A stretch of DNA of 64,000 nucleotides from an uncultured Oscillospiraceae bacterium (GCA_934446355.1 CAKSEC010000005.1:110403-174402), one strand, 5' to 3'. Positions 42,408 through 52,686 are shown, counted from the first letter of the stretch. Made by a program: numbers and translations. Notes: a model not told the origin generated them from the letters alone.

Positions 42408-42677
42408 GCACCAGCTACTGCTGCATAAATTGCAGCAGACAGCGCAAAACCATAAGACTGACTGCCTGAGTTCGGGCAAAATTCAGGCCTTTCGGCTTTG
42501 CGATGTCTGAGGAACGCCGTCAGGCGTGCTCTTGTACCGCAGACGCTGCGGGAGAGCCGTCCTGTCCGGCGGGTCCGTTTTCCGCTTTATGCGGGTATTT
42601 CAGATATATTCCGGCATATATCGGCTGAAAGAGCCGCTGTGACCGGACAAAGATGTAATAATATAGGGGGAACATTC
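42408..42677 (+). other. 270-base gap before topA, unassigned
   Basis: A perfect hairpin TGCTGCA/TGCAGCA lies at 42419-42437, with several weaker inverted repeats further on. No T-run, promoter or gene is convincing. In many relatives dprA precedes topA; I see no trace of it here. Confidence 0.4.
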
Positions 42678-44795
42678 GTGCCGCACCTTGTAATATTAGA
42701 GTCGCCGTCAAAGGCTAAAACAGTTAAGAAATACCTCGGAGAGGGCTATGATGTGATAGCCTCCACCGGACATATCATCGACCTGCCCAAGTCCAAGCTG
42801 GGCGTTGACGTGGAGCATGGATTCGCTCCGCAGTACGTCAATATGAAGGACAAGGCAGATGTCATTCGCGAACTAAAAAAGCACGCAAAAAGCAGCGATA
42901 TTGTCTACCTTGCGACCGACCCGGACCGTGAGGGAGAAGCTATCGCATGGCATTTGTCGCATCTGCTGAATATCGACGAAAAGGCGCCCGTGCGCGTCAC
43001 ATTCAATGAAATAACCAAGACCGGCGTCCAGAACGGAATGAACGCCCCCCGCTGTATCGACACGAATATCGTTGACGCACAGCAGGCACGCCGCATTCTG
43101 GACAGGATAGTCGGCTATAAGCTGTCGCCGTTCCTCTGGAAAAAGGTCAGGAGAGGGCTTTCAGCGGGCAGAGTGCAGTCTGTTGCAGTGCGCATAATCG
43201 TTGACCGTGAGAACGAGATACGCAGCTTCGTTTCGCAGGAATACTGGAGCGTGGACGCAAAGCTGTGTTCAGGCTCGTCAAAGCGTGTTTTCCCTGCAAA
43301 GCTTGCAGAGGTGGACGGCGAAAAGATATCCATTACCAGCAAGGACAAAGCAGACGCACTGCTGAAGCGGCTTGAGGGCGCAGAATTTACCGTGGCTGCC
43401 CTGAAAAAATCGCAGCGAAAAAAGCAGCCTGCGCCGCCGTTCACGACCTCCACGCTGCAGCAGGAGGCCAGCCGCCGTTATTCTTTCCAGTCACGCAGAA
43501 CGATGAAGGCTGCGCAGGAGCTTTACGAAGGTATCGACGTTGCAGGAATGGGCGCAGTCGGCCTTATCACCTACATGAGAACCGACTCGCTGAGAATATC
43601 CGACGAGGCAAAGGCAGCCGCAGCCGACCTGATAAAGGAGATGTACGGTGCGGAATATCTGCCGGAGAAGCCGAGGGTGTTCAAGTCCAAGAACAATGCG
43701 CAGGACGCACACGAGGCGATAAGACCCACGACAGTGAGTCTTACTCCGGAAAAGGTAAAGGCGTCGCTGTCCTCTGACCAGTATAAGCTGTATAAGCTTA
43801 TCTGGGAGAGATTCATGGCGAGCCAGATGCAGAATGCAGTTCTGGATACAGTTGCCGCTGATATAACCGCAGCAGGCTGTCTGTTCAAGAGCAGCGGCTA
43901 TTCGGTGAAATTCGACGGCTTCACAAGGCTGTATGAGGAAACCAAGGACTCTGACGGCGAGCAGACCGGCGCACTGCCGAAGCTTGAAAAGGGCGAGAAG
44001 CTGACCGCAAAGGAAGTGCTCGGAAATCAGCATTTCACGCAGCCGCCCGCACGCTACAACGAAGCTTCGCTTATCAAGGAGCTTGAGGAAAACGGTATCG
44101 GCAGACCCTCGACCTATGCGCCGACCATCTCCACGATACTCGACAGGCACTATGTGGAGCGTGAGCAGGGCAATCAGCTGAAGCCCACTGCGCTCGGCGA
44201 GGTAATAACCGAACTTCTGAAAGAGCATTTCAACAACATCGTTGACGTGAAATTCACGGCAAAGATGGAAACATCGCTCGACGATATAGAGCACGGCTCG
44301 GTCAACTGGGTGCAGATACTGCAGAAATTCTACGACGGCTTCGCAAAGACCCTTGAAAAAGCGGAAGCGGACATGGAGGGCAAGCGTGTGAAAGTCCCCG
44401 ATGAGCCGACTGATATCGTCTGCGAGGAATGCGGCAAGCCGATGGTGATAAAGATAGGTCCCTACGGAAAATTCCTTGGGTGCAGCGGCTTCCCGGAGTG
44501 CAAATTCACCAAGAAGATAGTCACCGAAACAAAGGGCACCTGCCCCCGCTGCGGCAAGAAAATGCTTGCGAAGAAGTCCAAAAAGGGCAAGCCGTTTTAT
44601 GGGTGCGAGGATTACCAGAACTGCAACTTTATGTGCTGGGATCTTCCGATAGAGGAAAAATGTCCCCAGTGCGGCTCGTCGCTTTTCAAGAAGAGCGGGC
44701 GCATGGGCAAGATATACTGCGCAAAAGAGGGCTGCGGATACGAAAGACCTCTTGACGGCGCAGACAACGCAAAGGATAAGAGCAATGACGGTTAA
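42678..44795 (+). CDS. topA: DNA topoisomerase I
   Basis: Type IA enzyme that relaxes negative supercoils. 705 residues: Toprim domain from residue 4 (LVILESPSKAKTVKKYLG, acidic DPDREGEAIAWH), then the active-site Tyr299 in GLITYMRTDSLRIS. The C-terminal region holds three zinc-ribbon repeats (CEEC...CSGFPEC, CPRC...CEDYQNC, CPQC...CAKEGC). The GTG at 42678 behind AGGGGGA fits the family N-terminus; the longer in-frame upstream extension is not protein-like. It overlaps trmFO by 11 bases. Confidence 0.95.
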   Translation: MPHLVILESPSKAKTVKKYLGEGYDVIASTGHIIDLPKSKLGVDVEHGFAPQYVNMKDKADVIRELKKHAKSSDIVYLATDPDREGEAIAWHLSHLLNIDEKAPVRVTFNEITKTGVQNGMNAPRCIDTNIVDAQQARRILDRIVGYKLSPFLWKKVRRGLSAGRVQSVAVRIIVDRENEIRSFVSQEYWSVDAKLCSGSSKRVFPAKLAEVDGEKISITSKDKADALLKRLEGAEFTVAALKKSQRKKQPAPPFTTSTLQQEASRRYSFQSRRTMKAAQELYEGIDVAGMGAVGLITYMRTDSLRISDEAKAAAADLIKEMYGAEYLPEKPRVFKSKNNAQDAHEAIRPTTVSLTPEKVKASLSSDQYKLYKLIWERFMASQMQNAVLDTVAADITAAGCLFKSSGYSVKFDGFTRLYEETKDSDGEQTGALPKLEKGEKLTAKEVLGNQHFTQPPARYNEASLIKELEENGIGRPSTYAPTISTILDRHYVEREQGNQLKPTALGEVITELLKEHFNNIVDVKFTAKMETSLDDIEHGSVNWVQILQKFYDGFAKTLEKAEADMEGKRVKVPDEPTDIVCEECGKPMVIKIGPYGKFLGCSGFPECKFTKKIVTETKGTCPRCGKKMLAKKSKKGKPFYGCEDYQNCNFMCWDLPIEEKCPQCGSSLFKKSGRMGKIYCAKEGCGYERPLDGADNAKDKSNDG

Positions 44796-46098
44796 GGTCA
44801 TAGGAGCGGGGCTTGCAGGCTGTGAAGCGGCAGTTCAGCTCGCACGCAGGGGATTCGACGTCCAGCTTCACGAGATGAAGCCTGAAAAGTATTCTCCGGC
44901 GCATAAATATCAGGGATTTGCGGAGCTTGTATGCTCCAACTCGCTAAAGGCGGCACGTGCGGAAAGTGCCTGCGGGCTTCTTAAAGAGGAAATGCGCAGG
45001 TTCGGCTCGGTGATACTGCAGGCTGCTGACAGTACGTCAGTGCCGGCGGGCGGTGCGCTTGCGGTGGACAGAACGAGGTTCTCCGACGAGGTGACCCGCA
45101 TAGTGCGCAGCTTCCCGAATATCACGGTGATAAGCGGAGAAGTAACGCAGCTTCCCGAAAGCAATGCGGTTATATGCACGGGACCGCTCACCTCCGACGC
45201 GCTTGCTGAAAGGCTGCGGGAAAGGTGCGGCGCTGGCTTAAGCTTTTACGACGCCGCTGCGCCGATAGTCACAGCGGAAAGCATAGACCTTGGAAAGGCG
45301 TTTTTCCAGACCCGCTACGACAAGGGTGAGGCTGATTACATCAACTGCCCCATGACCCGCGAGGAATACGAGGCGTTCTATAACGCACTGGTCACCGCTG
45401 AAAGCGCGCCGTTAAAGGAATTTGACCGTCCGGAGGAAAGCAGCGGACTAAAGGTGTTCGAGGGCTGTATGCCGGTGGAGGTACTCGCAAAACGTGGCTT
45501 CGAGAGCGTGCGCTACGGCTGCATGAAGCCCGTGGGACTTATCGACCCGGCGACCGGAAAAAGGCCCTACGCCGTGGTGCAGCTTCGCAAGGAGAACTGT
45601 GAGGGCACTATGTACAACCTCGTGGGATTCCAGACGAACCTGAAATTCGGCGAGCAGAAAAGGGTGTTTTCGATGATACCGGGGCTTGAAAACGCAGAAT
45701 TTGTGCGCTACGGCGTAATGCACAGAAATACGTTCCTCGACAGCCCCAGACTGCTGGACAGATGGTTCATGCTCAAAGGCTCGGATAACGTTTTCTTCGG
45801 CGGACAGATGACCGGCGTCGAGGGCTATGTCGAAAGCGCCGCTTCTGGCATAATTGCGGGAATGGCTCTTGCGGACAGGCTTTGCGGGAATGCGCCGCTT
45901 GTGCTTCCCGAAACCACGATGATGGGCGCGCTGTGCAACTACATCAGCGACCCCACAGTGACGAATTTTCAGCCGATGGCAAGCAGCATGGGCATACTGC
46001 CGGCGCTTGACCGAGTCATTAAGGGAAAGCAGGAGCGTTATGCAGCGCTGGCGCAGAGGTCGCTTGCAGACCTTGACAGAGTGCTTGCTGAACGATAA
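44785..46098 (+). CDS. trmFO: Methylenetetrahydrofolate-tRNA-(uracil-5-)-methyltransferase TrmFO
   Basis: FAD enzyme that makes m5U54 in the T-loop of tRNA using methylene-THF. 437 residues: FAD-binding VIGAGLAGCEAAVQLARRG, the catalytic-region CSNSLKAARAESACGLLKEE and the C-terminal GGQMTGVEGYVESAASGI. The ATG lies inside the end of topA, behind AAAGGA. Confidence 0.95.
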   Translation: MTVKVIGAGLAGCEAAVQLARRGFDVQLHEMKPEKYSPAHKYQGFAELVCSNSLKAARAESACGLLKEEMRRFGSVILQAADSTSVPAGGALAVDRTRFSDEVTRIVRSFPNITVISGEVTQLPESNAVICTGPLTSDALAERLRERCGAGLSFYDAAAPIVTAESIDLGKAFFQTRYDKGEADYINCPMTREEYEAFYNALVTAESAPLKEFDRPEESSGLKVFEGCMPVEVLAKRGFESVRYGCMKPVGLIDPATGKRPYAVVQLRKENCEGTMYNLVGFQTNLKFGEQKRVFSMIPGLENAEFVRYGVMHRNTFLDSPRLLDRWFMLKGSDNVFFGGQMTGVEGYVESAASGIIAGMALADRLCGNAPLVLPETTMMGALCNYISDPTVTNFQPMASSMGILPALDRVIKGKQERYAALAQRSLADLDRVLAER

Positions 46099-46158
46099 TA
46101 CTACACATAACAGCTACTTCTGCATTGCAGGAGAGCGCACAGAATATAGGTGGAACAT

Positions 46159-47172
46159 ATGAAAATCGTAATAGACGGCTTCGGTGGCGACAACGCTCCG
46201 GACGAGGTACTTAAGGGCGCTGCGCTTGCAGTCGCTCAGCTTGGTATAGATGTTGCAGTCACCGGCGACGTCAAAGTGCTGGAGGAGCGCATGAAAGCGC
46301 TGGATTTGTCCTCCGACCGGATAGAGTTTATCCCCGCAGAGGGGGTCATAACCACTGAGGACTCGCCGAAATCAGTCATCAAGGACAAGTCCGGCACCTC
46401 AATGGGCAAGGCTTTGTATTATCTTGCCGAGGGCAATGCGGACGCATTCATCAGCGCAGGAAGCACCGCCGCAATAGTGGTCGGCGGTACTATGGTGGAA
46501 AAGCGCATAAAGGGCGTGAAAAGAACTGCGTTAGTTCCGCTCATGCCGTGCCTTGGCGGCGGCAGATACAGCGTCATTGACGGCGGTGCGAATCTAGAAT
46601 GCCGGCCGGAAATGCTGCAGCAATTCGCAGTGCTCGGCAGCATATTCATGGAAAAGACCATGGGTATCGAAAAGCCGAGAGTGGGACTGCTGAACATCGG
46701 CACTGAAGAAGAAAAGGGCAGGGAACTTGAGCACGAAACGATAAAGCTTCTCAGAAATACCCCGTCGATAAACTTCATAGGATATGTCGAGGGACGTGAC
46801 GCACCCATCGGAGGGGTGGACGTACTGGTGACGGACGGCTTCACCGGAAACGTATTCCTGAAAGCCTGCGAGGGCATGGGAATACTTATGAAGCAGTCGC
46901 TGAAATCAATGTTCTTTGCCAACCTGAAAACGAAGCTTGGCGCACTGTGCGTGAAAAAGCAGCTTGGAGATATCACGAAGCAGCTTGACTATAAGACGAT
47001 AGGCGGTTCGCCGCTTCTCGGCACGGCAAAGCCGGTATTCAAGGCGCACGGAAGCTCAGACGCAGTGGCGTTTTTAGGGGCGTTCAGGCAGGCGAAGATG
47101 TTTGTTGAGAAGAATGCAATAGAGGAGATGACGAGTGCGATCGCTGCGCTCGGAGTAAAGGAAGAGGAATGA
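46159..47172 (+). CDS. plsX: Phosphate acyltransferase PlsX
   Basis: Makes acyl-phosphate from acyl-ACP for phospholipid synthesis. 337 residues, with MKIVIDGFGGDNAPDEVLKG, SAGSTAAIVVGGTMVEKRIK and LVTDGFTGNVFLKACEGMG. The ATG at 46159 follows AGGTGG. The acpP gene, which often separates plsX and rnc, is absent here; rnc follows after one base. Confidence 0.95.
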   Translation: MKIVIDGFGGDNAPDEVLKGAALAVAQLGIDVAVTGDVKVLEERMKALDLSSDRIEFIPAEGVITTEDSPKSVIKDKSGTSMGKALYYLAEGNADAFISAGSTAAIVVGGTMVEKRIKGVKRTALVPLMPCLGGGRYSVIDGGANLECRPEMLQQFAVLGSIFMEKTMGIEKPRVGLLNIGTEEEKGRELEHETIKLLRNTPSINFIGYVEGRDAPIGGVDVLVTDGFTGNVFLKACEGMGILMKQSLKSMFFANLKTKLGALCVKKQLGDITKQLDYKTIGGSPLLGTAKPVFKAHGSSDAVAFLGAFRQAKMFVEKNAIEEMTSAIAALGVKEEE

Positions 47173-47173
47173 T

Positions 47174-47863
47174 ATGTCGGATCTAAGTCAGCTTGAAAGG
47201 GAAATAGGCTACACGTTCAGGGACAAGTCCTATCTCCGCACCGCAATGACTCATTCCAGCTTTTCCGGCGGAAAGAACAACGGCAGCAACGAGCGTCTGG
47301 AATTCCTCGGCGACAGCGTGCTGCAGATAACAGTGTCGCAGTATCTGTTCACGAATATGACGGAGGTGCCTGAGGGCGGACTGACGAAGCTGCGTGCTTC
47401 CATCGTGTGCGAAAACTCGCTTTACAGCTTTGCAAAGCGAATTTCGCTGGGGGAACATATCCTGCTTGGAAAGGGCGAGGAAATGACCGGCGGCAGGGAC
47501 AGACGTTCTATCCTTGCGGACGCATTCGAGGCGCTTATCGCAGCGATATTCCTTGACGGAGGAATGGACGAGGCTCAGCGGTTCATCATGCGCTTCGTTC
47601 CGTCAATAGACGCACTGAAAAGCGGAAAGGTGCGGCTCGGCGACTACAAGACCATTCTGCAGGAGATAATCCAGCAGAATCCGGAGGAGCGTATCTCCTA
47701 TCAGGTCACCGAGGAAGAGGGCGAGGCTCACCACAAGACGTTCAATGCAGAGGTACTGCTGAACGGGCAAAGCATAGGCTCAGGAAGCGGTCAGAGCAAA
47801 AAGGAAGCCGAGCAGGCAGCCGCAAAGGAAGCCATAGGGCTGATGGGCTATGAAACAGACTAA
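47174..47863 (+). CDS. rnc: Ribonuclease III
   Basis: Cleaves double-stranded RNA in rRNA processing. 229 residues: catalytic signature NERLEFLGDSVLQITVSQYL (37-56), second acidic cluster ILADAFEALIAAIFLDGG, and a C-terminal double-stranded RNA-binding domain (DYKTILQEIIQQNPEERISY to the end). It overlaps the next gene by 14 bases. Confidence 0.96.
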   Translation: MSDLSQLEREIGYTFRDKSYLRTAMTHSSFSGGKNNGSNERLEFLGDSVLQITVSQYLFTNMTEVPEGGLTKLRASIVCENSLYSFAKRISLGEHILLGKGEEMTGGRDRRSILADAFEALIAAIFLDGGMDEAQRFIMRFVPSIDALKSGKVRLGDYKTILQEIIQQNPEERISYQVTEEEGEAHHKTFNAEVLLNGQSIGSGSGQSKKEAEQAAAKEAIGLMGYETD

Positions 47864-48845
47864 TATTTCGGTATTCATACCGCACATCGGCTGCCCCCAC
47901 AGGTGCAGCTTCTGCGACCAGAGAAGTATTTCAGGAGCGGCGCACGCACCCTCCGCTCAGGAGGTAAGCGAGCTTCTGGAGGGGCAGGCGGCTCATCTGC
48001 AGGCAATGCAGACAACTGCGGAGATAGCGTTTTTCGGCGGCAGCTTCACGGCTGTGCCGAGGGACTACATGGAAAGCCTGCTGGAATGCGCAGCGAACGC
48101 AGTGAGCAGGTACCCCGAGGTCTATTCCGGAATAAGGTGCTCCACACGCCCCGACTGCATAGACGGGGAGATACTTTCGATACTGCGCGGCTATGGCATG
48201 ACGGCGGTTGAACTAGGGGCGCAGTCCATGTCGGACGAAGTCCTTGAAGCGAACGAGCGCGGGCATACTTCAGAGGACGTCCGCAGGGCTTCGCAGCTGA
48301 TAAGGCAGAGCGGAATATCTCTGGGACTTCAGATGATGACGGGGCTTTACAGGGATACCGAGGAATATGTCAGAAAGACTTGCAGCGAGTTTATCGCACT
48401 GCAGCCGGACACGGTGAGGGTTTACCCCACGGTCATACTAAAGGGAACAAGGCTGGGTCGTCTTTTTGAAAGCGGCGAATACCGCAGCTTTGGCTTTGAG
48501 CAGACTGTGGAACTTTGCGCAGGGCTGCTGAGGGATTTTTCAGCGGCAGGGATAAAGGTCATACGCATGGGGCTTCATGCCTCGGCGGAGGTTGAAAGAG
48601 ATATGCTGGGCGGGGTTTATCATCCGGCATTTCGGGAGATAGTGGAGAGCCGTGTGTTCCTCAGGGACGCTGAGAAGCTGCTCGGCGGGCTTGATAAGGG
48701 CGATTATCTGCTCTACACCGACCCGAAGAATATAAGCAGGCTCACGGGGCAGAAGCGGTGCAATATCGCTGCGCTGGCGGGGCTTGGCTATAATGTGAAA
48801 GTAAGACCGGAGCAGGGGACTTATATCCGTGCGGAAAGGTCATAA
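47850..48845 (+). CDS. Elp3-like radical SAM protein
   Basis: 331 residues. The 4Fe-4S/SAM motif is Cys15, Cys19, Cys22 (CPHRCSFC), with AFFGGSFTAVP and GIRCSTRPDCIDGEIL as in Elp3/YhcC-type enzymes. There is no acetyltransferase domain. In many Firmicutes a homologue lies between rnc and smc. The substrate is unknown; a tRNA or protein modification role is inference. It starts inside rnc. Confidence 0.88.
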   Translation: MKQTNISVFIPHIGCPHRCSFCDQRSISGAAHAPSAQEVSELLEGQAAHLQAMQTTAEIAFFGGSFTAVPRDYMESLLECAANAVSRYPEVYSGIRCSTRPDCIDGEILSILRGYGMTAVELGAQSMSDEVLEANERGHTSEDVRRASQLIRQSGISLGLQMMTGLYRDTEEYVRKTCSEFIALQPDTVRVYPTVILKGTRLGRLFESGEYRSFGFEQTVELCAGLLRDFSAAGIKVIRMGLHASAEVERDMLGGVYHPAFREIVESRVFLRDAEKLLGGLDKGDYLLYTDPKNISRLTGQKRCNIAALAGLGYNVKVRPEQGTYIRAERS

Positions 48846-48865
48846 GAATAAATTGAGGACGCTGA

Positions 48866-51800
48866 ATGTTTTTTAAGTCACTTGAGATACATGGGTTCAA
48901 ATCCTTTGCCGATAAGACGGTGCTGAATTTTGACGCACAGACAACGGCAGTCGTTGGCAGCAACGGAAACGGCAAGAGCAATATAAGCGACGCACTGCGC
49001 TGGGTAATGGGCGAACAGGGCGCAAAGACCCTCAGGGGCGAGAAGATGGAGGACGTTATCTTTCACGGTACGACCGACAGAAAGCCCATGGGCTTCGCCA
49101 AGGTAGCGCTGTGCATTGACAATACCGACCGTGCGCTCGGCGTTGACGCAGACGAGGTGACGATATCCAGAAAGCTTTACCGCAGCGGCGAGAGCGAATA
49201 CCTGATAAACGGCGCAAAGTCACGCTTGAAGGATATTCAGGAAATGCTGCTGGGTACGGGTCTTGGACGTGACGGCTATTCCATCATCGGACAGGGCAGA
49301 GTGGCTGAGATAGTCAATGCGAGGGGCACTCAGCGGCGTGAGATATTCGAGGAGGCTGCGGGCATTTCGCTGTTCCTGCATAAAAAGGCGGAAGCGGAAA
49401 AGGAACTTGCGAGCGCAGAAGAAAATATCCTGCGCCAGAAAGACGTTATACGCATGGACGAGGAGCGTCTGCCGGTGCTGAAAAGGCAGTCCGAGAAAGC
49501 GGTGCTTGCCGCCGAACTTCTCGACCAGAAAAAGGAGCTTGAAATATCGGTCGGCGCGGCTCATTACGAGGAGCGGCGCAGTGCGATAAAGAAGCTTGAC
49601 GACGACCTGCTGCTCAACCGTGCGGAATGCGAGCACTACGAAAAGGACGCGGAAAAGCTGCAGGACAAGATAGAGGAAAGCACCGAGAGAAAGCAGCGCA
49701 TTCAGGCGGAACTTGAACGATTCCGCCGCAGCCGTGAAGCGGTGAACACTGAGATCGCCGAGAAGCGTTCCAGCATTCAGGTGTTCGAGAACGACCTCAG
49801 GCATAACGAGAACCGCCGCAGAGAACTTGCCGAGCAGATAGCGAATGCGGAGGAAAGCAGCCGCAGCTTTGACGAGGGAATAAAGGAGTTCCGTCAGAAG
49901 ATAGCCGACAAGCAGACCGAACTGTCCGAGATGGAGAAGAAGCTGCTTGAAACTCAGTCGAAGCTGTCCGAGATAGCGGAGCAGAACGCCGAGAGCGACA
50001 GGCAGTATTCCGAGATAGATCAGAAGCTTGCTCAGGCATATCGTGAGCGCAGCGAAGCCGATGTGAGGTCGGCGCAGGCGGAGCATTCAGCAGCAGAAGC
50101 CGAGGAGCAGAAGCAGGCGTTCCTGAGAGATTCAGAGAATGCACAGGCGAAGCTGCAGGAATACAGCGACAGCAAGGCTGCAGCCGAAAAGGCGCTTGCG
50201 GAGATAGCCGAGCAGCGTGCCGCCAAGCAGAACAGGCTGGCAGGCTATCAGCGGCTGAACGACGGCAAGGTGCGCCGAATGAACGAAGCCAAAGCCGAAG
50301 CCGATAAGGTCAGCGACGAGTTAGACACCAAGCAGAAGCGCTGGAAGCTGCTCGATGATGTTGAAAAGAGCATGGAGGGCTACACCCACAGCGTCAAGGA
50401 ACTCATGAGGGCTTCGCAGCAGGGCAGAATGTCCGGAATACACGGCACTGTCGCTGATGTGGTCAGCATGGACGAGCGTTACGTTGTTGCGGTGGAAACG
50501 GCTCTGGGCGCTGCAATGCAGAACATAATCGTTGACAACGAAGAAACTGCAAAGCGGTGCATACGCTTCCTGAAAGAAACCAACGCCGGACGTGCGACAA
50601 TGCTCCCCATCACGGCGATGAAGCCGAGATATCTTAACGAGCCAAGGCTCAGTTCTGAGGCTGGTTTTGAGGGAATAGCAAGCGACCTTGTTGAATGCGA
50701 CGAGGAATATCAGGGCATAATCAAGTATCTGCTGGGACTTACTGCGATAGCGGACGATATCGACACCGCTGCGTTTCTCAGCAAGAAATACGGTGCAAAG
50801 TTCAGGATAGTGACGCTTGACGGTCAGGTGGTCAATGCGGGCGGCTCGTTTACGGGCGGCAGCCGCAGCAGCGGTGCGGGAATAATCTCACGTAAGCAGG
50901 AAAAGGACGCACTGTACACCGAGGTCATAGCGCTCAGAAAGGTGCTTGCGGAAAAGACGGAAGCATTCAGGCAGTATCAGGCGGAAGCGGCTAAATTCGC
51001 AGTCGAGATGGACGGAATGGAGGACGAACTGAAAGCCCTTGATACGCAGGAGATAAACACCCGTGCAGAGGTGTCGAAGTACACAATGCTGACCGAGCAG
51101 CTTTCGCAGCAGGGTGAATCGGCACGTCAGGCGCTTGAAAGGTTCGACCTGCAGATAAAGCAGTACAACGAGCAGATGACCTCAGCCGGAAAGGCTGCGG
51201 CTGAATGCGGCGAACGTATCGCAGCGCTTGAAGAACAGCTGAAGCAGTCCGGCAGCGAAAGAGAAACCGCAGCAGGGCACATCAGGCAGCTTTCGGACGA
51301 GATATCCCGCCTGAATCTGGAGCAGGTGGCAGCGAAGAAAGATATCGACGCATATAACGTTGAGATACGCACACGTGAGGAAAACCGCCGTAATCTGATA
51401 GAAAGCAGCGGCAGCTATAAGGAAACGGTGGCTGCGCTTGACGCAGACGACGACCGTATCCGTGTGGATATTGAGCGGGTAAGGAAAGAGATAGAGCAGC
51501 ACAGCGGCGAGCTTACCGACAAGGAAGCCGACATCAGCCGTGCAATGTCTGAGATAGAGCAGCTGGAACTTAGCATAGGGCAAATGCACCGCGACATCAA
51601 CGAGGCAAACTCCCACAAGGAGCACTTCGCGCGTGAGACTGCACGTCTTGAGGAGCGGCGCACAAGCGAGGTCAGGGAGCAGGAGCGCATAGTAACCATG
51701 CTGCACGACAGCTACGACCTTACGGTGTCGATGGCGGTGGAGCAGGCAAAGCCGCTCGAAAATCTGCTTGCCGCAGAGAATGAACTTGAAAGCCTGCGCA

Positions 51801-52435
51801 AGAAGATATCCTCGCTGGGCAGCGTTAATATGGAGTCCATCGAGGAATACCGCACGGTGGCTGAAAGGTTCAAGTTCCAGACGGAGCAGCTTGCAGATAT
51901 CGAAAAGAGCAAGCGTGAACTGGAAAAGCTGATATCCGACCTCACGGAGGACATAAAGACGCGCTTCCTGAACAGCTTCGAGGAAATAAACAAAAGCTTC
52001 AAGGAGATATTTGTCAGCATTTTCGGGGACGGAGCGCATGGTGAATTGAAACTCACCGACCCTGAGGACGTGCTCAATTCCGGAATAGAGATACTTGCCG
52101 CACCGCCGGGAAAGGTAATAAAGAACCTTATCTCTCTGTCTGGCGGCGAGCAGACTATGGTGGCGATAACGATTTATTTTGCGATACTCAAGCACCGTCC
52201 CACGCCTTTCTGTATGTTGGACGAGGTGGACGCAGCGCTTGACGATATCAATGTGGACAAGTACATCACGTATCTGAATCAGTTCAGCAGCCAGACCCAG
52301 CTTATGGTAATAACCCACAGACGCGGAACGATAGAGGGCTGCAAGGTGCTTTACGGCGTATTCATGCAGGAAAAGGGAGTATCCAGACTGCTGCGCCGCG
52401 AACTTGCCGACGAACTTGACGTGGAACTGAAATAA
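48866..52435 (+). CDS. smc: Chromosome segregation ATPase SMC
   Basis: Condensin core subunit, 1189 residues. The N-terminal head has Walker A GSNGNGKSNISDALRWVMGE. Long coiled coils (about 170-500 and 680-1010) flank the hinge (about 515-670, IHGTVADVVSMDERYVVAVE). The C-terminal head has the ABC signature ISLSGGEQTMVAI and Walker B FCMLDEVDAALDD. RBS GAGGA. Its TAA stop is directly abutted by an inverted-repeat element. ScpA/B are not in the window. Confidence 0.96.
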   Translation: MFFKSLEIHGFKSFADKTVLNFDAQTTAVVGSNGNGKSNISDALRWVMGEQGAKTLRGEKMEDVIFHGTTDRKPMGFAKVALCIDNTDRALGVDADEVTISRKLYRSGESEYLINGAKSRLKDIQEMLLGTGLGRDGYSIIGQGRVAEIVNARGTQRREIFEEAAGISLFLHKKAEAEKELASAEENILRQKDVIRMDEERLPVLKRQSEKAVLAAELLDQKKELEISVGAAHYEERRSAIKKLDDDLLLNRAECEHYEKDAEKLQDKIEESTERKQRIQAELERFRRSREAVNTEIAEKRSSIQVFENDLRHNENRRRELAEQIANAEESSRSFDEGIKEFRQKIADKQTELSEMEKKLLETQSKLSEIAEQNAESDRQYSEIDQKLAQAYRERSEADVRSAQAEHSAAEAEEQKQAFLRDSENAQAKLQEYSDSKAAAEKALAEIAEQRAAKQNRLAGYQRLNDGKVRRMNEAKAEADKVSDELDTKQKRWKLLDDVEKSMEGYTHSVKELMRASQQGRMSGIHGTVADVVSMDERYVVAVETALGAAMQNIIVDNEETAKRCIRFLKETNAGRATMLPITAMKPRYLNEPRLSSEAGFEGIASDLVECDEEYQGIIKYLLGLTAIADDIDTAAFLSKKYGAKFRIVTLDGQVVNAGGSFTGGSRSSGAGIISRKQEKDALYTEVIALRKVLAEKTEAFRQYQAEAAKFAVEMDGMEDELKALDTQEINTRAEVSKYTMLTEQLSQQGESARQALERFDLQIKQYNEQMTSAGKAAAECGERIAALEEQLKQSGSERETAAGHIRQLSDEISRLNLEQVAAKKDIDAYNVEIRTREENRRNLIESSGSYKETVAALDADDDRIRVDIERVRKEIEQHSGELTDKEADISRAMSEIEQLELSIGQMHRDINEANSHKEHFARETARLEERRTSEVREQERIVTMLHDSYDLTVSMAVEQAKPLENLLAAENELESLRKKISSLGSVNMESIEEYRTVAERFKFQTEQLADIEKSKRELEKLISDLTEDIKTRFLNSFEEINKSFKEIFVSIFGDGAHGELKLTDPEDVLNSGIEILAAPPGKVIKNLISLSGGEQTMVAITIYFAILKHRPTPFCMLDEVDAALDDINVDKYITYLNQFSSQTQLMVITHRRGTIEGCKVLYGVFMQEKGVSRLLRRELADELDVELK

Positions 52436-52662
52436 GGCAACACCGCATAATTATTGTCGTGCGATTGCGCAGTCAGATTTTTCGTCAGATAGTACAATGA
52501 GGACGACGCAAGGCTGGTCTGTCGGTCAACCCCTCTGTCACTGCGTGACACCTCCCCCGCAGGGGGAGACCACGCCTTGCTAGGACGAATTGTGCTATAT
52601 GGCGGAAAATATGCAAGCAAGCGTGCGGCAAAGGCGTTAGCAGTTAATTGTGCGGTGCTGCC
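52436..52662. repeat. 227-bp MITE-like inverted-repeat element at the smc stop
   Basis: Terminal inverted repeats GGCAACACCGCATAATTA and TTAATTGTGCGGTGCTGCC match at 16 of the first 18 positions. Further arms pair inward (ATAGTACAAT/ATTGTGCTAT; GCAAGGC/GCCTTGC). The centre has CTGTCACTGCGTGACAC and CCTCCCCCGCAGGGGGAG hairpins. TAA directly flanks both ends (52433-52435, 52663-52665), so the left copy is the smc stop codon. No coding capacity. It fills the smc-ftsY gap. Confidence 0.82.
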
Positions 52663-52686
52663 TAAGGTCACCCGAATGGAGGTCAT

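Noticed and set aside
42498..42677. N-terminal extension of topA by 60 residues
   Set aside because: The segment is Arg-rich and unlike the family. The GTG at 42678 has a good ribosome site and matches the usual start of TopA.
48895..48907. GGGTTCAAATCC resembles a tRNA T-arm
   Set aside because: It encodes the conserved HGFKSFA start of SMC, and no acceptor, D or anticodon arms surround it.
52540..52600. Central hairpins of the smc element as an intrinsic terminator
   Set aside because: No T-run follows either hairpin.
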